Assembly: GCA_910585815.1 (NCBI GenBank)
Contig: CAJUFJ010000045.1
Location: 5,176-29,370 of the forward strand
Reading direction: 5' to 3'
Source: an uncultured Oscillospiraceae bacterium
GTDB taxonomy: Bacteria > Bacillota > Clostridia > Oscillospirales > Oscillospiraceae
Length of the DNA: 24,195 nt
Shown: positions 7,169-14,629 of the stretch, one piece after another
How positions within the stretch are numbered: position 1 is the stretch's first letter
Layout of the letters: each line of letters begins with the position of its first letter
Made by a program: the position numbers and the translations under genes
Notes under the pieces: model-generated
Seen by the model: only the letters and a program-made list of their open reading frames with translations
Told to the model about the DNA's origin: nothing
Databases searched by the model: none

Positions 7169-7203
7169 TCTACACAGTTTCCTCGGTGTATCTTTGTGTA
7201 GAT
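7168..7203. repeat. Inverted repeat upstream of promoter block C
   Basis: ATCTACACA (7168-7176) and TGTGTAGAT (7195-7203) are perfect 9-base arms separated by 18 bases. The right arm overlaps the TTTGTGTA element shared with block B. It could be a regulator site for the promoter at 7221-7249, or a weak hairpin ending the preceding transcript. It lacks a T-tract. Confidence 0.45.
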
Positions 7204-7297
7204 TACGCTTTGAATTTAACTTGCTATTATCTCCGTTTAGAGCGAATATGGGTACACCGAAAGGGAAAACCACACTTTGAAAACGGAGGGTAACACC
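7193..7297 (+). promoter_or_regulatory. Promoter block C of the four-copy repeat
   Basis: TTTGTGTA (7193-7200), a 20-base gap, TTGCTA (7221-7226), a 17-base gap and GAATAT (7244-7249) lie within TTTAGAGCGAATATG. The leader ACCGAAAGGGAAAAC matches block B. The ribosome site CGGAGGG precedes ATG 7298. Confidence 0.63.
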
Positions 7298-7594
7298 ATG
7301 AAGATGAACAGCAAGACCGCAGCCAAGGCCGACACCTACCGGCTCCAGAGAACCACCACCCCGGAGGACCTCGAAATGAAGATGATGCACGGCGGCGGGG
7401 CCATTCTCACCTTTGGCGACCGCATCCTGGTTGCGGGGTACTACTACAACCCCAACGGACGCAGCTACTACGGAGCCACCTACCGCTTTACCACCGCCGA
7501 CCACACCTGCGAGGGCCGGGTGGAGTTGGTCAGCATCTCCGAGGACACTTTCGAGGACAACGGCCACGCCATTGCCTGGGCGATGGCGAACTGA
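7298..7594 (+). CDS. Hypothetical protein of the accessory cassette
   Basis: I do not recognise this 98-residue protein. It has a charged N-terminus, a central beta-rich and tyrosine-rich stretch (VAGYYYNPNGRSYYG, then ATYRFTT) and an acidic end. No cysteine pairs, signal peptide or membrane segment are visible. ATG 7298 is chosen because CGGAGGG lies seven bases before it and promoter block C directly precedes it. An upstream in-frame TTG (7277) has no ribosome site. It probably shares a transcript with the next small gene. Confidence 0.6.
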   Translation: MKMNSKTAAKADTYRLQRTTTPEDLEMKMMHGGGAILTFGDRILVAGYYYNPNGRSYYGATYRFTTADHTCEGRVELVSISEDTFEDNGHAIAWAMAN

Positions 7595-7607
7595 GGGGAT
7601 GCCGGAC

Positions 7608-7832
7608 ATGACGAGGCAGAAAAAGGAGATCATCAAGAAGATCGACCGTATACAGACCGGAATCGAGATGGACGAACTGATGGGGTGCAGATTGCCCCCG
7701 GCGGTCTACGAGGCGCGGGAGCAGGAAATCTATGGCCTCTTAGAGCAACTGGCTCGGCTCCAGCACTACACCAATGTTGAGGATCTGCTCCACGACACAC
7801 GTGGCTGCGAGAACAGCGGCATCCCCTGGTAA
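7608..7832 (+). CDS. Hypothetical small helical protein
   Basis: This is a 74-residue, charged, probably all-helical protein: KKEIIKKIDRIQTGIEMDEL, then a heptad-like segment with EAREQEIYGLLEQLARLQHY. No family is recognised. The start at 7608 is preferred because GAGGGGAT lies eight bases upstream; ATG 7599 is the alternative. It follows the preceding gene by 13 bases and is the last gene before the large terminase. Confidence 0.55.
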   Translation: MTRQKKEIIKKIDRIQTGIEMDELMGCRLPPAVYEAREQEIYGLLEQLARLQHYTNVEDLLHDTRGCENSGIPW

Positions 7833-7892
7833 GCCGAACCAAAACCGAATACACCGAAGCATCAGCCCTCCGGGGCTGCTGCTCGTTACTGG

Positions 7893-7917
7893 CTTGCCGC
7901 TGGGCAGGTCATTTTTT
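7893..7917 (+). terminator. Possible weak terminator before the large terminase
   Basis: CTTGCC (7893-7898) and GGCAGG (7903-7908) form a six-pair stem with a four-base loop, followed by TCATTTTTTAT. A second small perfect stem (CAGCCC/GGGCTG, 7863-7878) lies just upstream. It would partly separate the accessory cassette from the packaging-head operon. Confidence 0.4.
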
Positions 7918-7941
7918 ATGCCATTTTGGAGGTGACCCACC

Positions 7942-9543
7942 ATGCGTAAGCTGAAAAAATACAAGCCCACCCCGTTCAAAGCCAAGGACTCCGTGTACGA
8001 CAAAGCGGCGGCAGATTACGCGGTAGGGTTCATCGAGTGCCTCTGCCATACCAAGGGGACTTGGGCCGGAAAGCCCTTCGAGTTGATCGATTGGCAGGAG
8101 CAGATCATCCGGGATGTGTTTGGCATCCTAAAGCCCAACGGCTACCGTCAGTTCAATACCGCCTATGTTGAAATTCCGAAGAAGATGGGCAAGAGTGAAC
8201 TTGCTGCCGCTGTCGCTCTGCTCCTGACCTGCGGGGACGGTGAGGAGCGGGCCGAGGTCTACGGCTGCGCCGCTGACCGCCAGCAGGCGTCCATTGTGTT
8301 CGAGGTTGCCGCCGATATGGTGAAGATGTGTCCAGCACTCTCCAAGCGGGTGAAGATTCTGGCCTCCCAGAAACGCATCATCTACCAGCCCACCAACTCC
8401 TTCTACCAGGTGCTTTCAGCGGAGGCGTACAGCAAGCATGGTTTCAACATCCACGGGGTGGTCTTTGACGAGCTGCACACCCAACCCAACAGAAAGCTGT
8501 TCGATGTCATGACCAAAGGCTCCGGCGATGCCCGGATGCAGCCGCTCTATTTCCTCATCACCACGGCTGGCACCGACACCCGCTCCATCTGTTACGAGAC
8601 ACACCAGAAGGCCAAGGATATCTTGGAGGGTCGAAAAATTAACCCCACTTTCTATCCTGTGATCTATGGCGCGGACGAGGGGGACGATTGGACGGACCCC
8701 AAGGTATGGAAGAAGGCCAACCCCTCTCTGGGCATCACGGTGGGCATTGACAAGGTACGGGCGGCATGTGATTCCGCCAAGCAGAATCCCGCCGAGGAGA
8801 ACTCTTTCCGACAGCTCCGCCTCAACCAGTGGGTAAAACAAGCGGTGCGCTGGATGCCGATGGAGCGGTGGGACAAGTGTGCCTTTACCGTGGGCGAGGA
8901 CAGCTTGGAGGGCCGGGTCTGCTACGGCGGGCTGGATTTGTCCTCCACTACCGACATCACAGCCTTCGTGCTGGTGTTCCCGCCTGTGGACGAGGATGAT
9001 AAATACAGCATCCTCCCGTACTTCTGGATTCCAGAGGAAAATTTGGAACTGCGGGTGCGGCGGGATCATGTCCCCTACGATGTGTGGGAGAAGCAGGGTT
9101 TCCTCCAGACCACCGAGGGCAACGTGGTTCACTACGGCTACATCGAGAAGTTCATCGAGCGGCTGGGGGAACGATTCAACATCCGGGAGATCGCTTTTGA
9201 CCGCTGGGGTGCTGTCCAGATGGTGCAGAACTTGGAGGGCATGGGCTTCACGGTGGTTCCCTTCGGGCAGGGCTTCAAGGATATGTCCCCGCCCACCAAG
9301 GAGCTGATGAAGCTGGTGCTGGAGGAGCGGGTGGCCCACGGCGGTCATCCGGTGTTGCGGTGGATGATGGACAATATCTACATCCGCACCGACCCGGCTG
9401 GCAACATCAAGCCGGACAAAGAAAAATCCACCGAAAAAATCGATGGTGCCGTTGCCACGGTGATGGCCCTGGATAGGGCTATCCGTTGCGGCAACGACAC
9501 CAGCGAGAGTGTATATGACAGCCGGGGGCTTCTATTCATATGA
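7942..9543 (+). CDS. Terminase large subunit
   Basis: This 533-residue packaging motor and nuclease starts at ATG with GGAGGTGAC upstream. The ATPase half shows a Walker A-like IPKKMGKSE (78-86) and a Walker B VVFDE (173-177). The C-terminal RNase H-like nuclease half shows GGLDLSSTTD (329-338), with D332 as a likely metal ligand, AFDRWG later on, and a final acidic position in KIDGAVATVMALD. The length and motif style fit the HK97-type (Terminase_1/PF03354-like) family. It acts with the small subunit at 601-1176 to cut and pump DNA into proheads through the portal at 10366. The small and large subunit genes are unusually far apart because of the inserted methyltransferases and accessory cassette. 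Confidence 0.95.
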   Translation: MRKLKKYKPTPFKAKDSVYDKAAADYAVGFIECLCHTKGTWAGKPFELIDWQEQIIRDVFGILKPNGYRQFNTAYVEIPKKMGKSELAAAVALLLTCGDGEERAEVYGCAADRQQASIVFEVAADMVKMCPALSKRVKILASQKRIIYQPTNSFYQVLSAEAYSKHGFNIHGVVFDELHTQPNRKLFDVMTKGSGDARMQPLYFLITTAGTDTRSICYETHQKAKDILEGRKINPTFYPVIYGADEGDDWTDPKVWKKANPSLGITVGIDKVRAACDSAKQNPAEENSFRQLRLNQWVKQAVRWMPMERWDKCAFTVGEDSLEGRVCYGGLDLSSTTDITAFVLVFPPVDEDDKYSILPYFWIPEENLELRVRRDHVPYDVWEKQGFLQTTEGNVVHYGYIEKFIERLGERFNIREIAFDRWGAVQMVQNLEGMGFTVVPFGQGFKDMSPPTKELMKLVLEERVAHGGHPVLRWMMDNIYIRTDPAGNIKPDKEKSTEKIDGAVATVMALDRAIRCGNDTSESVYDSRGLLFI

Positions 9544-9556
9544 AAGGCGGTAGGAA

Positions 9557-9868
9557 TTAGCTCTCACTATAGTTTTTCATAATTTGGGGAAGGTTTTCTT
9601 CTATAAACTTATATGCCATCATTTCGGCTACATCTTCAGTAGGGACGCTTGTATTAAATCCTTTTTCGTATAATTCTGCTTTTCTTCGATTGACAACAAG
9701 CATAGTGTTGTGATAAAGATCAGCGATTATCCGATCTACATCTGCACGATAGGCATCCATCCGCCCCTGATCATAGGCTTCTTGAAGTTTTTCGTTCAAA
9801 GCCTCTTGTGCGATTTCTTGCCCCTGTGCAAGAATCCATTTGGATATTTCTTTAAGTGTTTCTGTCAT
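9557..9868 (-). CDS. Unknown AT-rich reverse-strand protein (moron-like)
   Basis: I do not recognise this 103-residue, soluble, helix-rich, acidic protein (EALNEKLQEAYDQGRMDAYR; YKFIEENLPQIMKNY). The gene runs against all neighbours and lies 13 bases past the large-terminase stop. It is clearly AT-rich: by hand count, 9601-9660 has 22 G/C in 60, against 43 in 60 for 12841-12900. It has its own sigma-A-like promoter and a strong GAGGGGGGG ribosome site. This placement is typical of a moron, a gene expressed from the prophage independently of lytic genes. Such genes often confer superinfection exclusion or host benefit; nothing in this sequence shows which. Confidence 0.7.
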   Translation of the reverse strand: MTETLKEISKWILAQGQEIAQEALNEKLQEAYDQGRMDAYRADVDRIIADLYHNTMLVVNRRKAELYEKGFNTSVPTEDVAEMMAYKFIEENLPQIMKNYSES

Positions 9869-9901
9869 TTCAGTTCCCCCCCCTCAAATGAGTATGTTCT
9901 T

Positions 9902-9930
9902 ATATTATCACAGCATCCTCTGTTTTCCAA
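9902..9930 (-). promoter_or_regulatory. Promoter of the 9557-9868 gene
   Basis: On the minus strand TTGGAA (9925-9930) and TAATAT (9902-9907) are separated by exactly 17 bases. The -10 lies about 33 bases ahead of the ATG at 9868. The spacing and AT-rich context fit a sigma-A promoter. Confidence 0.55.
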
Positions 9931-9952
9931 AAGAAAGGCGTCCTTTATATAA

Positions 9953-9986
9953 GGTAATCACCTACCATTTCTGATAGGTGGTTACC
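9953..9986 (-). terminator. Hairpin after the 10000-10251 gene
   Basis: GGTAATCACCTA (9953-9964) pairs with TAGGTGGTTACC (9975-9986) over 12 pairs with one wobble and a 10-base loop. It lies 14 bases beyond the stop of the reverse-strand gene. The following minus-strand tail (TTATATAAAGG) is only weakly T-rich, so it may be a partial terminator or RNA-stability hairpin. Confidence 0.45.
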
Positions 9987-9999
9987 GTTAAAAACTATA

Positions 10000-10251
10000 T
10001 CAATCTTCGGGAAGTTGCTTTTTTTCAAGCTTGACCTCTAAGAAACACTGGTTTCCAGAAAAGCGTGCTACATCCCAGCCATATGTTTCAGCCTTTTCAC
10101 AAAACCACTCCTGCACTTTGGCAGTAACTCGCTCCATCCTGTCACCAGTGTACTGCTTGTAAATGCCAAGAACTTGAGTAGGGCTTACGATTACGCTCGG
10201 ATCGTTAGGCGAACGATCATTGGGGTCAGGAAATACAAACGGTCTTGCCAT
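10000..10251 (-). CDS. Unknown AT-rich reverse-strand protein with its own promoter
   Basis: I do not recognise this 83-residue protein. It begins with a proline- and aspartate-rich segment (ARPFVFPDPNDRSPNDPS), followed by a compact alpha/beta region (GDRMERVTAKVQEWFCEKA, then GWDVARFSGNQCFLEVKL). No membrane segment is visible. Translation starts at ATG 10251, with AAGGAGG upstream. The gene is AT-rich like its partner at 9557-9868 and is read opposite to the late operon. A strong promoter and an operator-like palindrome sit in front of it. A lysogeny-expressed accessory or defence function is possible but unproven. Confidence 0.68.
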   Translation of the reverse strand: MARPFVFPDPNDRSPNDPSVIVSPTQVLGIYKQYTGDRMERVTAKVQEWFCEKAETYGWDVARFSGNQCFLEVKLEKKQLPED

Positions 10252-10285
10252 ATCTATGTCCTCCTTTATTATCTCGGTGCATCAC

Positions 10286-10304
10286 GTGTACTAAATCGGT
10301 ACAC
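10286..10304. promoter_or_regulatory. Operator-like palindrome at the transcription start
   Basis: GTGTAC (10286-10291) and GTACAC (10299-10304) are perfect inverted arms separated by seven bases. They sit immediately downstream of the -10 of the minus-strand promoter, covering the expected +1. A repressor bound here would block that promoter. Confidence 0.45.
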
Positions 10305-10306
10305 AC

Positions 10307-10335
10307 AGCGTACCACACATCCTGCAATTTGTCAA
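10307..10335 (-). promoter_or_regulatory. Strong promoter of the 10000-10251 gene
   Basis: On the minus strand a perfect -35 TTGACA (10330-10335) is followed after 17 bases by TACGCT (10307-10312). An extended -10 TG element precedes the -10 by one base. The leader is about 50 bases long and carries AAGGAGG. Confidence 0.65.
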
Positions 10336-10365
10336 TCAAAATCTTAAACAAGGAGTGTAATTTTT

Positions 10366-11715
10366 ATGGGCCTTCTCAGCAGTCTGTTTCGTTCGCGGGA
10401 CGCTCCCCAGAACCGCACCGCCGGGAGCGGCTACACCTTTTACTTCGGCGGCTCCACCTCCGGCAAGACTGTCACCGAGCGGAGCGCCATGCAGATGACG
10501 GCGGTGTACTCCTGTGTCCGTATCTTGGCGGAGGCCGTGGCTGGCCTGCCGCTGAATCTGTACCGCTACACCGGGGACGGCGGCAAGGAGAAGGCCATCG
10601 GCCACCCGCTGTACCTTCTGCTCCATGACGAGCCTAACCCGGAAATGAGTTCCTTCGTGTTCCGGGAAACTCTCATGACCCATCTCCTCCTCTGGGGCAA
10701 CGCCTACGCCCAGGTCATCCGCAACGGCAAAGGCGAGGTGGTGGCACTGTACCCCCTCATGCCCAACAAAATGACCGTGGACCGGGGCGAGCGGGGCCAG
10801 CTCTACTACAGCTACCAGCGGGGGACGGACGAGGCCATCCGTGACAAGAACCAGATCGTCATCCTCCGGCCCTCGGATGTGCTGCACATCCCCGGCCTGG
10901 GCTTTGACGGGCTGGTGGGCTACTCGCCCATCGCCATGGCGAAGAACGCCATCGGCATGGCCATTGCCTGTGAGGAGTACGGCGCGAAGTTCTTCGCCAA
11001 CGGCGCGGCTCCGGGCGGCGTCCTGGAACACCCCGGCACCATCAAGGACCCCCAGCGACTCAGGGAGAACTGGATGAGCCAGTTCGGAGGGAGCGCCAAT
11101 TCAGGCAAAATTGCAGTTCTCGAAGAGGGGCTCAAATACACGCCCATCGGCATCTCGCCGGAGCAGGCGCAGTTCCTTGAAACACGAAAATTTCAAATCA
11201 ATGAGATCGCTCGAATTTTCCGGGTGCCGCCACACATGGTCGGTGATCTGGAAAAGTCGAGCTTTTCTAATATTGAGCAGCAGTCGCTGGAGTTCGTAAA
11301 ATACACGCTGGAACCGTGGGTAATCCGTTGGGAGCAGTCCATCCAGCGGTCGCTGCTCACCCAGGAGGAAAAGGCCACCTACTTTGTGAAATTCAACTTG
11401 GAGGGGCTGCTCCGGGGCGACTACCAGAGCCGGATGAACGGCTATGCCATCGGTCGGCAGAACGGCTGGATGTCCGCCAACGACATCCGGGAGCTGGAGA
11501 ACCTGGACCGCATCCCCGCCGAGGAGGGCGGCGACCTGTACCTCATCAACGGCAATATGCTCCCGCTGAAGGACGCGGGGGCTTTTGCAGATACCACTAC
11601 GACAGGAGAGGAGGATTCCGATGAAAAAATTCTGGAAATGGAAAGTGAAGGCGGCGACGGAGACGGCCTCGGAGGAACGGACGCTGTTCCTCAACGGCAC
11701 CATCGCCGAAGATAG
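10366..11715 (+). CDS. Portal protein, HK97 family
   Basis: This 449-residue portal protein forms the dodecameric DNA entry channel at one capsid vertex. Family hallmarks include VYSCVRILAEAVAGLPLNLY near the N-terminus, WGNAYAQVIRN, SDVLHIPGLGFDGLVGYSPI in the middle, and the C-terminal core FRVPPHMVGDLEKSSFSNIEQQ with the following FVKYTLEPW. AAGGAGTG precedes the ATG. The final 31 codons overlap the start of the protease gene and encode a low-complexity acidic and arginine tail, which is probably dispensable. The gene follows the reverse-strand cassette, and I see no strong forward promoter of its own. Confidence 0.95.
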   Translation: MGLLSSLFRSRDAPQNRTAGSGYTFYFGGSTSGKTVTERSAMQMTAVYSCVRILAEAVAGLPLNLYRYTGDGGKEKAIGHPLYLLLHDEPNPEMSSFVFRETLMTHLLLWGNAYAQVIRNGKGEVVALYPLMPNKMTVDRGERGQLYYSYQRGTDEAIRDKNQIVILRPSDVLHIPGLGFDGLVGYSPIAMAKNAIGMAIACEEYGAKFFANGAAPGGVLEHPGTIKDPQRLRENWMSQFGGSANSGKIAVLEEGLKYTPIGISPEQAQFLETRKFQINEIARIFRVPPHMVGDLEKSSFSNIEQQSLEFVKYTLEPWVIRWEQSIQRSLLTQEEKATYFVKFNLEGLLRGDYQSRMNGYAIGRQNGWMSANDIRELENLDRIPAEEGGDLYLINGNMLPLKDAGAFADTTTTGEEDSDEKILEMESEGGDGDGLGGTDAVPQRHHRRR

Positions 11716-12349
11716 CTGGTATGACGATGATGTGACTCCGCAGCTTTTCAAAGACGAGCTGATGTCTGGCAACGGCAACATCACCGTCTGGATCAACAGT
11801 CCCGGCGGGGACTGCGTGGCGGCGGCGCAAATCTACAATATGCTCATGGATTATCCCCACGATGTGACCGTGAAAATTGACGGCATCGCCGCCAGCGCCG
11901 CGTCCGTCATCGCCATGGCTGGCACCAAGGTCCTCATGTCCCCGGTGTCCACCATGATGATCCACAACCCGGCCACGGTCGCCTGGGGCGATACCGGGGA
12001 GATGGAGAAAGCCATTGCTATGCTGGAAGCCGTCAAGGACTCCATTATCAACGCCTACGAGATCAAGACCGGCCTCAGTCGCGCCAAGCTGTCCCACCTC
12101 ATGGACAGCGAAACATGGATGGACGCGAACAAAGCGGTGGAGCTGGACTTTGCGGACGGCATCCTGTCCCGCGCCCAGGCTGGGGACGAGGCCCCGCCCG
12201 CAGGCTCCATGCTGTATTCCCCGGCAGCGGTGGTCAATTCCCTCATGGGGAAGATCGCAGCGAAGTGCCGCATCGAAAAACCGAATACCACACCCACAGG
12301 CCGTTCCATCGACACGTTGATGGAGCGGCTTGAACTTTTGAAATTTTAA
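11621..12349 (+). CDS. Head maturation protease, ClpP-like
   Basis: This 242-residue ClpP/S14-type prohead protease is expected to remove scaffold (delta) domains from capsid subunits during maturation. Visible features are NITVWINSPGGDCVAAAQIY (53-72), the nucleophile region DGIAASAASVIAMAG with likely catalytic S92, and MMIHNP with H115. I chose ATG 11621 because GGAGAGGAGG lies about eight bases upstream; the in-frame ATG at 11585 lacks one. The gene overlaps the portal by 95 bases, longer than the usual few-base coupling in this operon. Confidence 0.93.
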   Translation: MKKFWKWKVKAATETASEERTLFLNGTIAEDSWYDDDVTPQLFKDELMSGNGNITVWINSPGGDCVAAAQIYNMLMDYPHDVTVKIDGIAASAASVIAMAGTKVLMSPVSTMMIHNPATVAWGDTGEMEKAIAMLEAVKDSIINAYEIKTGLSRAKLSHLMDSETWMDANKAVELDFADGILSRAQAGDEAPPAGSMLYSPAAVVNSLMGKIAAKCRIEKPNTTPTGRSIDTLMERLELLKF

Positions 12350-12362
12350 GGAGGAACACATC

Positions 12363-13559
12363 ATGACCATTCTGGAACTGAGGGAGAAGCGGGCCAAGGC
12401 GTGGGCGGCTGCGAAGGCGTTCCTGGACAGCCACCGCAACGAGAAGGGCGTCCTGTCCGCCGAGGACGATGCCGCCTACACCCGCATGGAGCAGGACATC
12501 ACCGACCTGGGCAGGGAGATCGCCCGTCTGGAACGGCAGGAGGCGTTGGACGCCGAACTGTCCAAGCCCACCGCCAGCCCCCTGACCGGCAAGCCCCTGG
12601 GCGGCTCCGACCAGGACGAGCCTAAAACCGGGCGGGCCTCCAAAGCCTACAAGGAGGCCATGCTCACCGCCCTGCGCACCAACTTCCGCCAGGTGAGCAA
12701 CGTTCTCCAGGAGGGCATCGATGCCAACGGCGGCTACCTGGTGCCGGAGGAGTACGACTCCCGGCTCATCGATGGGCTGACCGAGGAGAACATCATGCGC
12801 AGGCTGGGCCACCGCATCACCACCAGCGGCGAACACAAGATCAACATCGCCGCCACCAAGCCCGCCGCCGCGTGGATCGACGAGGGCGGTGCGCTCACCT
12901 TCGGGGACGCCACCTTCGCCCAGATCAGCCTGGACGCCCACAAGCTCCATGTGGCGGTGAAGGTCACCGAGGAGCTGCTCTACGACAACGCCTTCGGCTT
13001 GGAGAACTACATCATCGCCCAGTTCGCCAAGGCCCTGGGCAACGCAGAGGAGGACGCTTTCATCAACGGGGACGGCTCCGGCAAGCCCCTGGGCCTGCTG
13101 GCGGCGACCGGCGGGGCGCAGACCGCCGTCACCACCGCCGGGGCCTCCATCACGGCGGACGAGGTCATCGACCTGGTCTACGCCCTCAAGAGGCCCTACC
13201 GCAAGAACGCCGCCTTCCTCACCAACGACCAGACGCTGGCGGTACTGCGCAAGCTGAAGGACAACAACGGCCAGTACCTCTGGCAGCCCTCCTACCAGGC
13301 TGGGGAGCCGGACCGTCTGTTCGGCTACGCCATCCACACCTCTCCCTACTTCCCGACCATCACCGCTGGCAAGCCCGCCATCGCCTTCGGCGATTTCAGT
13401 TACTACAACATCGGCGACCGTGGGACCCGCTCGTTCGCCGAGCTGAAGGAGCTGTTCGCCGGGAACGGCATGGTGGGCTTTGTGGCCAAGGAGCGGGTGG
13501 ACGGCAAGCTGGTGCTGCCGGAGGCCGTCCAGCTCCTCACCATCAAGGCGGCGAAGTGA
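12363..13559 (+). CDS. Major capsid protein, HK97 fold
   Basis: This 398-residue HK97-type capsid protein has an N-terminal coiled-coil delta (scaffold) region of roughly 100 residues (EKRAKAWAAAKAFLDSHRNEK through LERQEALDAEL). The mature shell domain follows: GGYLVPEEYDSRLIDGL, the WIDEGGALTFGDATF segment of the E-loop and P-domain region, and the AFINGDGSGKPLGLL motif typical of the family. GGAGG precedes the ATG. The protease encoded directly upstream presumably removes the delta region. It is the most abundant protein of the virion. Confidence 0.97.
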   Translation: MTILELREKRAKAWAAAKAFLDSHRNEKGVLSAEDDAAYTRMEQDITDLGREIARLERQEALDAELSKPTASPLTGKPLGGSDQDEPKTGRASKAYKEAMLTALRTNFRQVSNVLQEGIDANGGYLVPEEYDSRLIDGLTEENIMRRLGHRITTSGEHKINIAATKPAAAWIDEGGALTFGDATFAQISLDAHKLHVAVKVTEELLYDNAFGLENYIIAQFAKALGNAEEDAFINGDGSGKPLGLLAATGGAQTAVTTAGASITADEVIDLVYALKRPYRKNAAFLTNDQTLAVLRKLKDNNGQYLWQPSYQAGEPDRLFGYAIHTSPYFPTITAGKPAIAFGDFSYYNIGDRGTRSFAELKELFAGNGMVGFVAKERVDGKLVLPEAVQLLTIKAAK

Positions 13560-13870
13560 TGGAGGAGTTACTGGCGAAGGTCAAAGCGAATCTCATTCTG
13601 GACCACGATGCGGATGATGTGCTGCTCATGCAGTACATCACCGCCGCCATTGCCTATGCGGAGAGCTACCAGCATATTCCGGAGGGCAGCTACAGCGAAA
13701 ATCCCATGCCGCCCACCACGGAGCAGGCGGTCATCATGCTGGCCAGCCACTTCTACGAGAGCCGGGATGGCTCCACCGGCGGCTTCTTCGCGGACAACAC
13801 CAACGCCGCGCAACAAGTATGGAACACGGTCAATCTCCTGCTGCGGCTGGACCGGGATTGGAAGGTGTAG
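13559..13870 (+). CDS. Head-tail connector (gp6-like) protein
   Basis: This 103-residue helical protein fits the HK97 gp6/SPP1 gp15-like adaptor family that docks on the portal: EELLAKVKANLILDHDADDVLL and QYITAAIAYAESY are the typical N-terminal helices, followed by TEQAVIMLASHFYESR. The ATG overlaps the TGA of the capsid gene (TGATG). It is the first of four consecutive connector and tail-completion genes in the standard siphovirus order. Confidence 0.87.
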   Translation: MEELLAKVKANLILDHDADDVLLMQYITAAIAYAESYQHIPEGSYSENPMPPTTEQAVIMLASHFYESRDGSTGGFFADNTNAAQQVWNTVNLLLRLDRDWKV

Positions 13871-13872
13871 CT

Positions 13873-14205
13873 ATGTCATTCGGGAAGATGAACACTTTCA
13901 TCGACATCGTAGAGCCGAGGAAAACCAAGGACCCGGAGGGGTTCGCCACCACGGAGGATGTGGCGGTGGCCTCCCTCCGGGCATACCGAGAGGGGCGGCA
14001 CGGCAGCGAGAAGTGGGCCAACCGCGCCGCCTTCTCCGAGGCCACCGACCTCTTCCGATTCCGGTGTATCCCTGGCCTCACTGTTACGACTGCTCATTTT
14101 ATCCGCTGTGGGGATACACGGTTCAATATCACCAGCGTGGAGGACGTGAAGGGCCGGGGGATGTATCTGGAAGTGCTGGCAAAGGAGGTGACCGCCAGTG
14201 GCTGA
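13873..14205 (+). CDS. Head closure (head-tail joining) protein
   Basis: This 110-residue protein resembles the SPP1 gp16-type head closure family (Phage_H_T_join). The beta-rich pattern includes MNTFIDIVEPRKTKDPEGF, then VASLRAYREGRHGSEKW and a C-terminal TRFNITSVEDVKGRGMYLEV. ATG 13873 is the natural start, two bases after the connector stop. An upstream in-frame ATG (13819) would overlap the connector extensively. It likely gates DNA at the head-tail interface. Confidence 0.87.
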   Translation: MSFGKMNTFIDIVEPRKTKDPEGFATTEDVAVASLRAYREGRHGSEKWANRAAFSEATDLFRFRCIPGLTVTTAHFIRCGDTRFNITSVEDVKGRGMYLEVLAKEVTASG

Positions 14206-14629
14206 AGTGACGGTGAAGCTGCCCAATGAGTTCCTGCGGAAGCTGACCAAGCTGGGCAAGCAGACCGACGCTATCTGTGAGAAGATGCTGGAGGCTGGTG
14301 CGGAGGTAGTGGAGGCAAAAATCCGAGACAATCTCCGTGCTGTCATTGGCAGCGGCACACGGGAGCCGTCCCGCTCCACCGGGGAACTGTTGGAATCGCT
14401 GGGTACATCGGAGGTAAAGCAGGACGCGGACGGCATCCTCAACGTGAAGGTGGGCTTCGCCGAGCTGCGTTCGGATGGCGAGAGCAACGCCAAGATCGCA
14501 AACATCATTGAATACGGCAAACACGGCCAGCCGCCCAAGCCCTTTCTGAAGCCTGCGAAAACAGCTACCCGTGATAGCTGTGCTGCCGCCATGCGGCAGG
14601 TGTTTGACGAGGAGGTGGGGAAGCTGTGA
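14198..14629 (+). CDS. HK97 gp10-like tail completion/morphogenesis protein
   Basis: This 143-residue protein begins at GTG with AAAGGAGGTG upstream, overlapping the previous gene by eight bases. The signature is a long N-terminal helix (LRKLTKLGKQTDAICEKMLEAGAEVV), then IANIIEYGKHGQPPKPFLKPA, the YG...PFL-type motif of the HK97 gp10 family, and a closing helix. Members act as neck or tail-completion factors. The overlap with the next gene's GTG indicates translational coupling. Confidence 0.87.
   Translation: MAEVTVKLPNEFLRKLTKLGKQTDAICEKMLEAGAEVVEAKIRDNLRAVIGSGTREPSRSTGELLESLGTSEVKQDADGILNVKVGFAELRSDGESNAKIANIIEYGKHGQPPKPFLKPAKTATRDSCAAAMRQVFDEEVGKL

Noticed and set aside
12243..13337. 364-codon reverse-strand open frame opposite the capsid gene
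   Set aside because: The forward frame is an unmistakable HK97 capsid protein. The reverse frame is Val/Gly/Leu-rich with no ribosome site.
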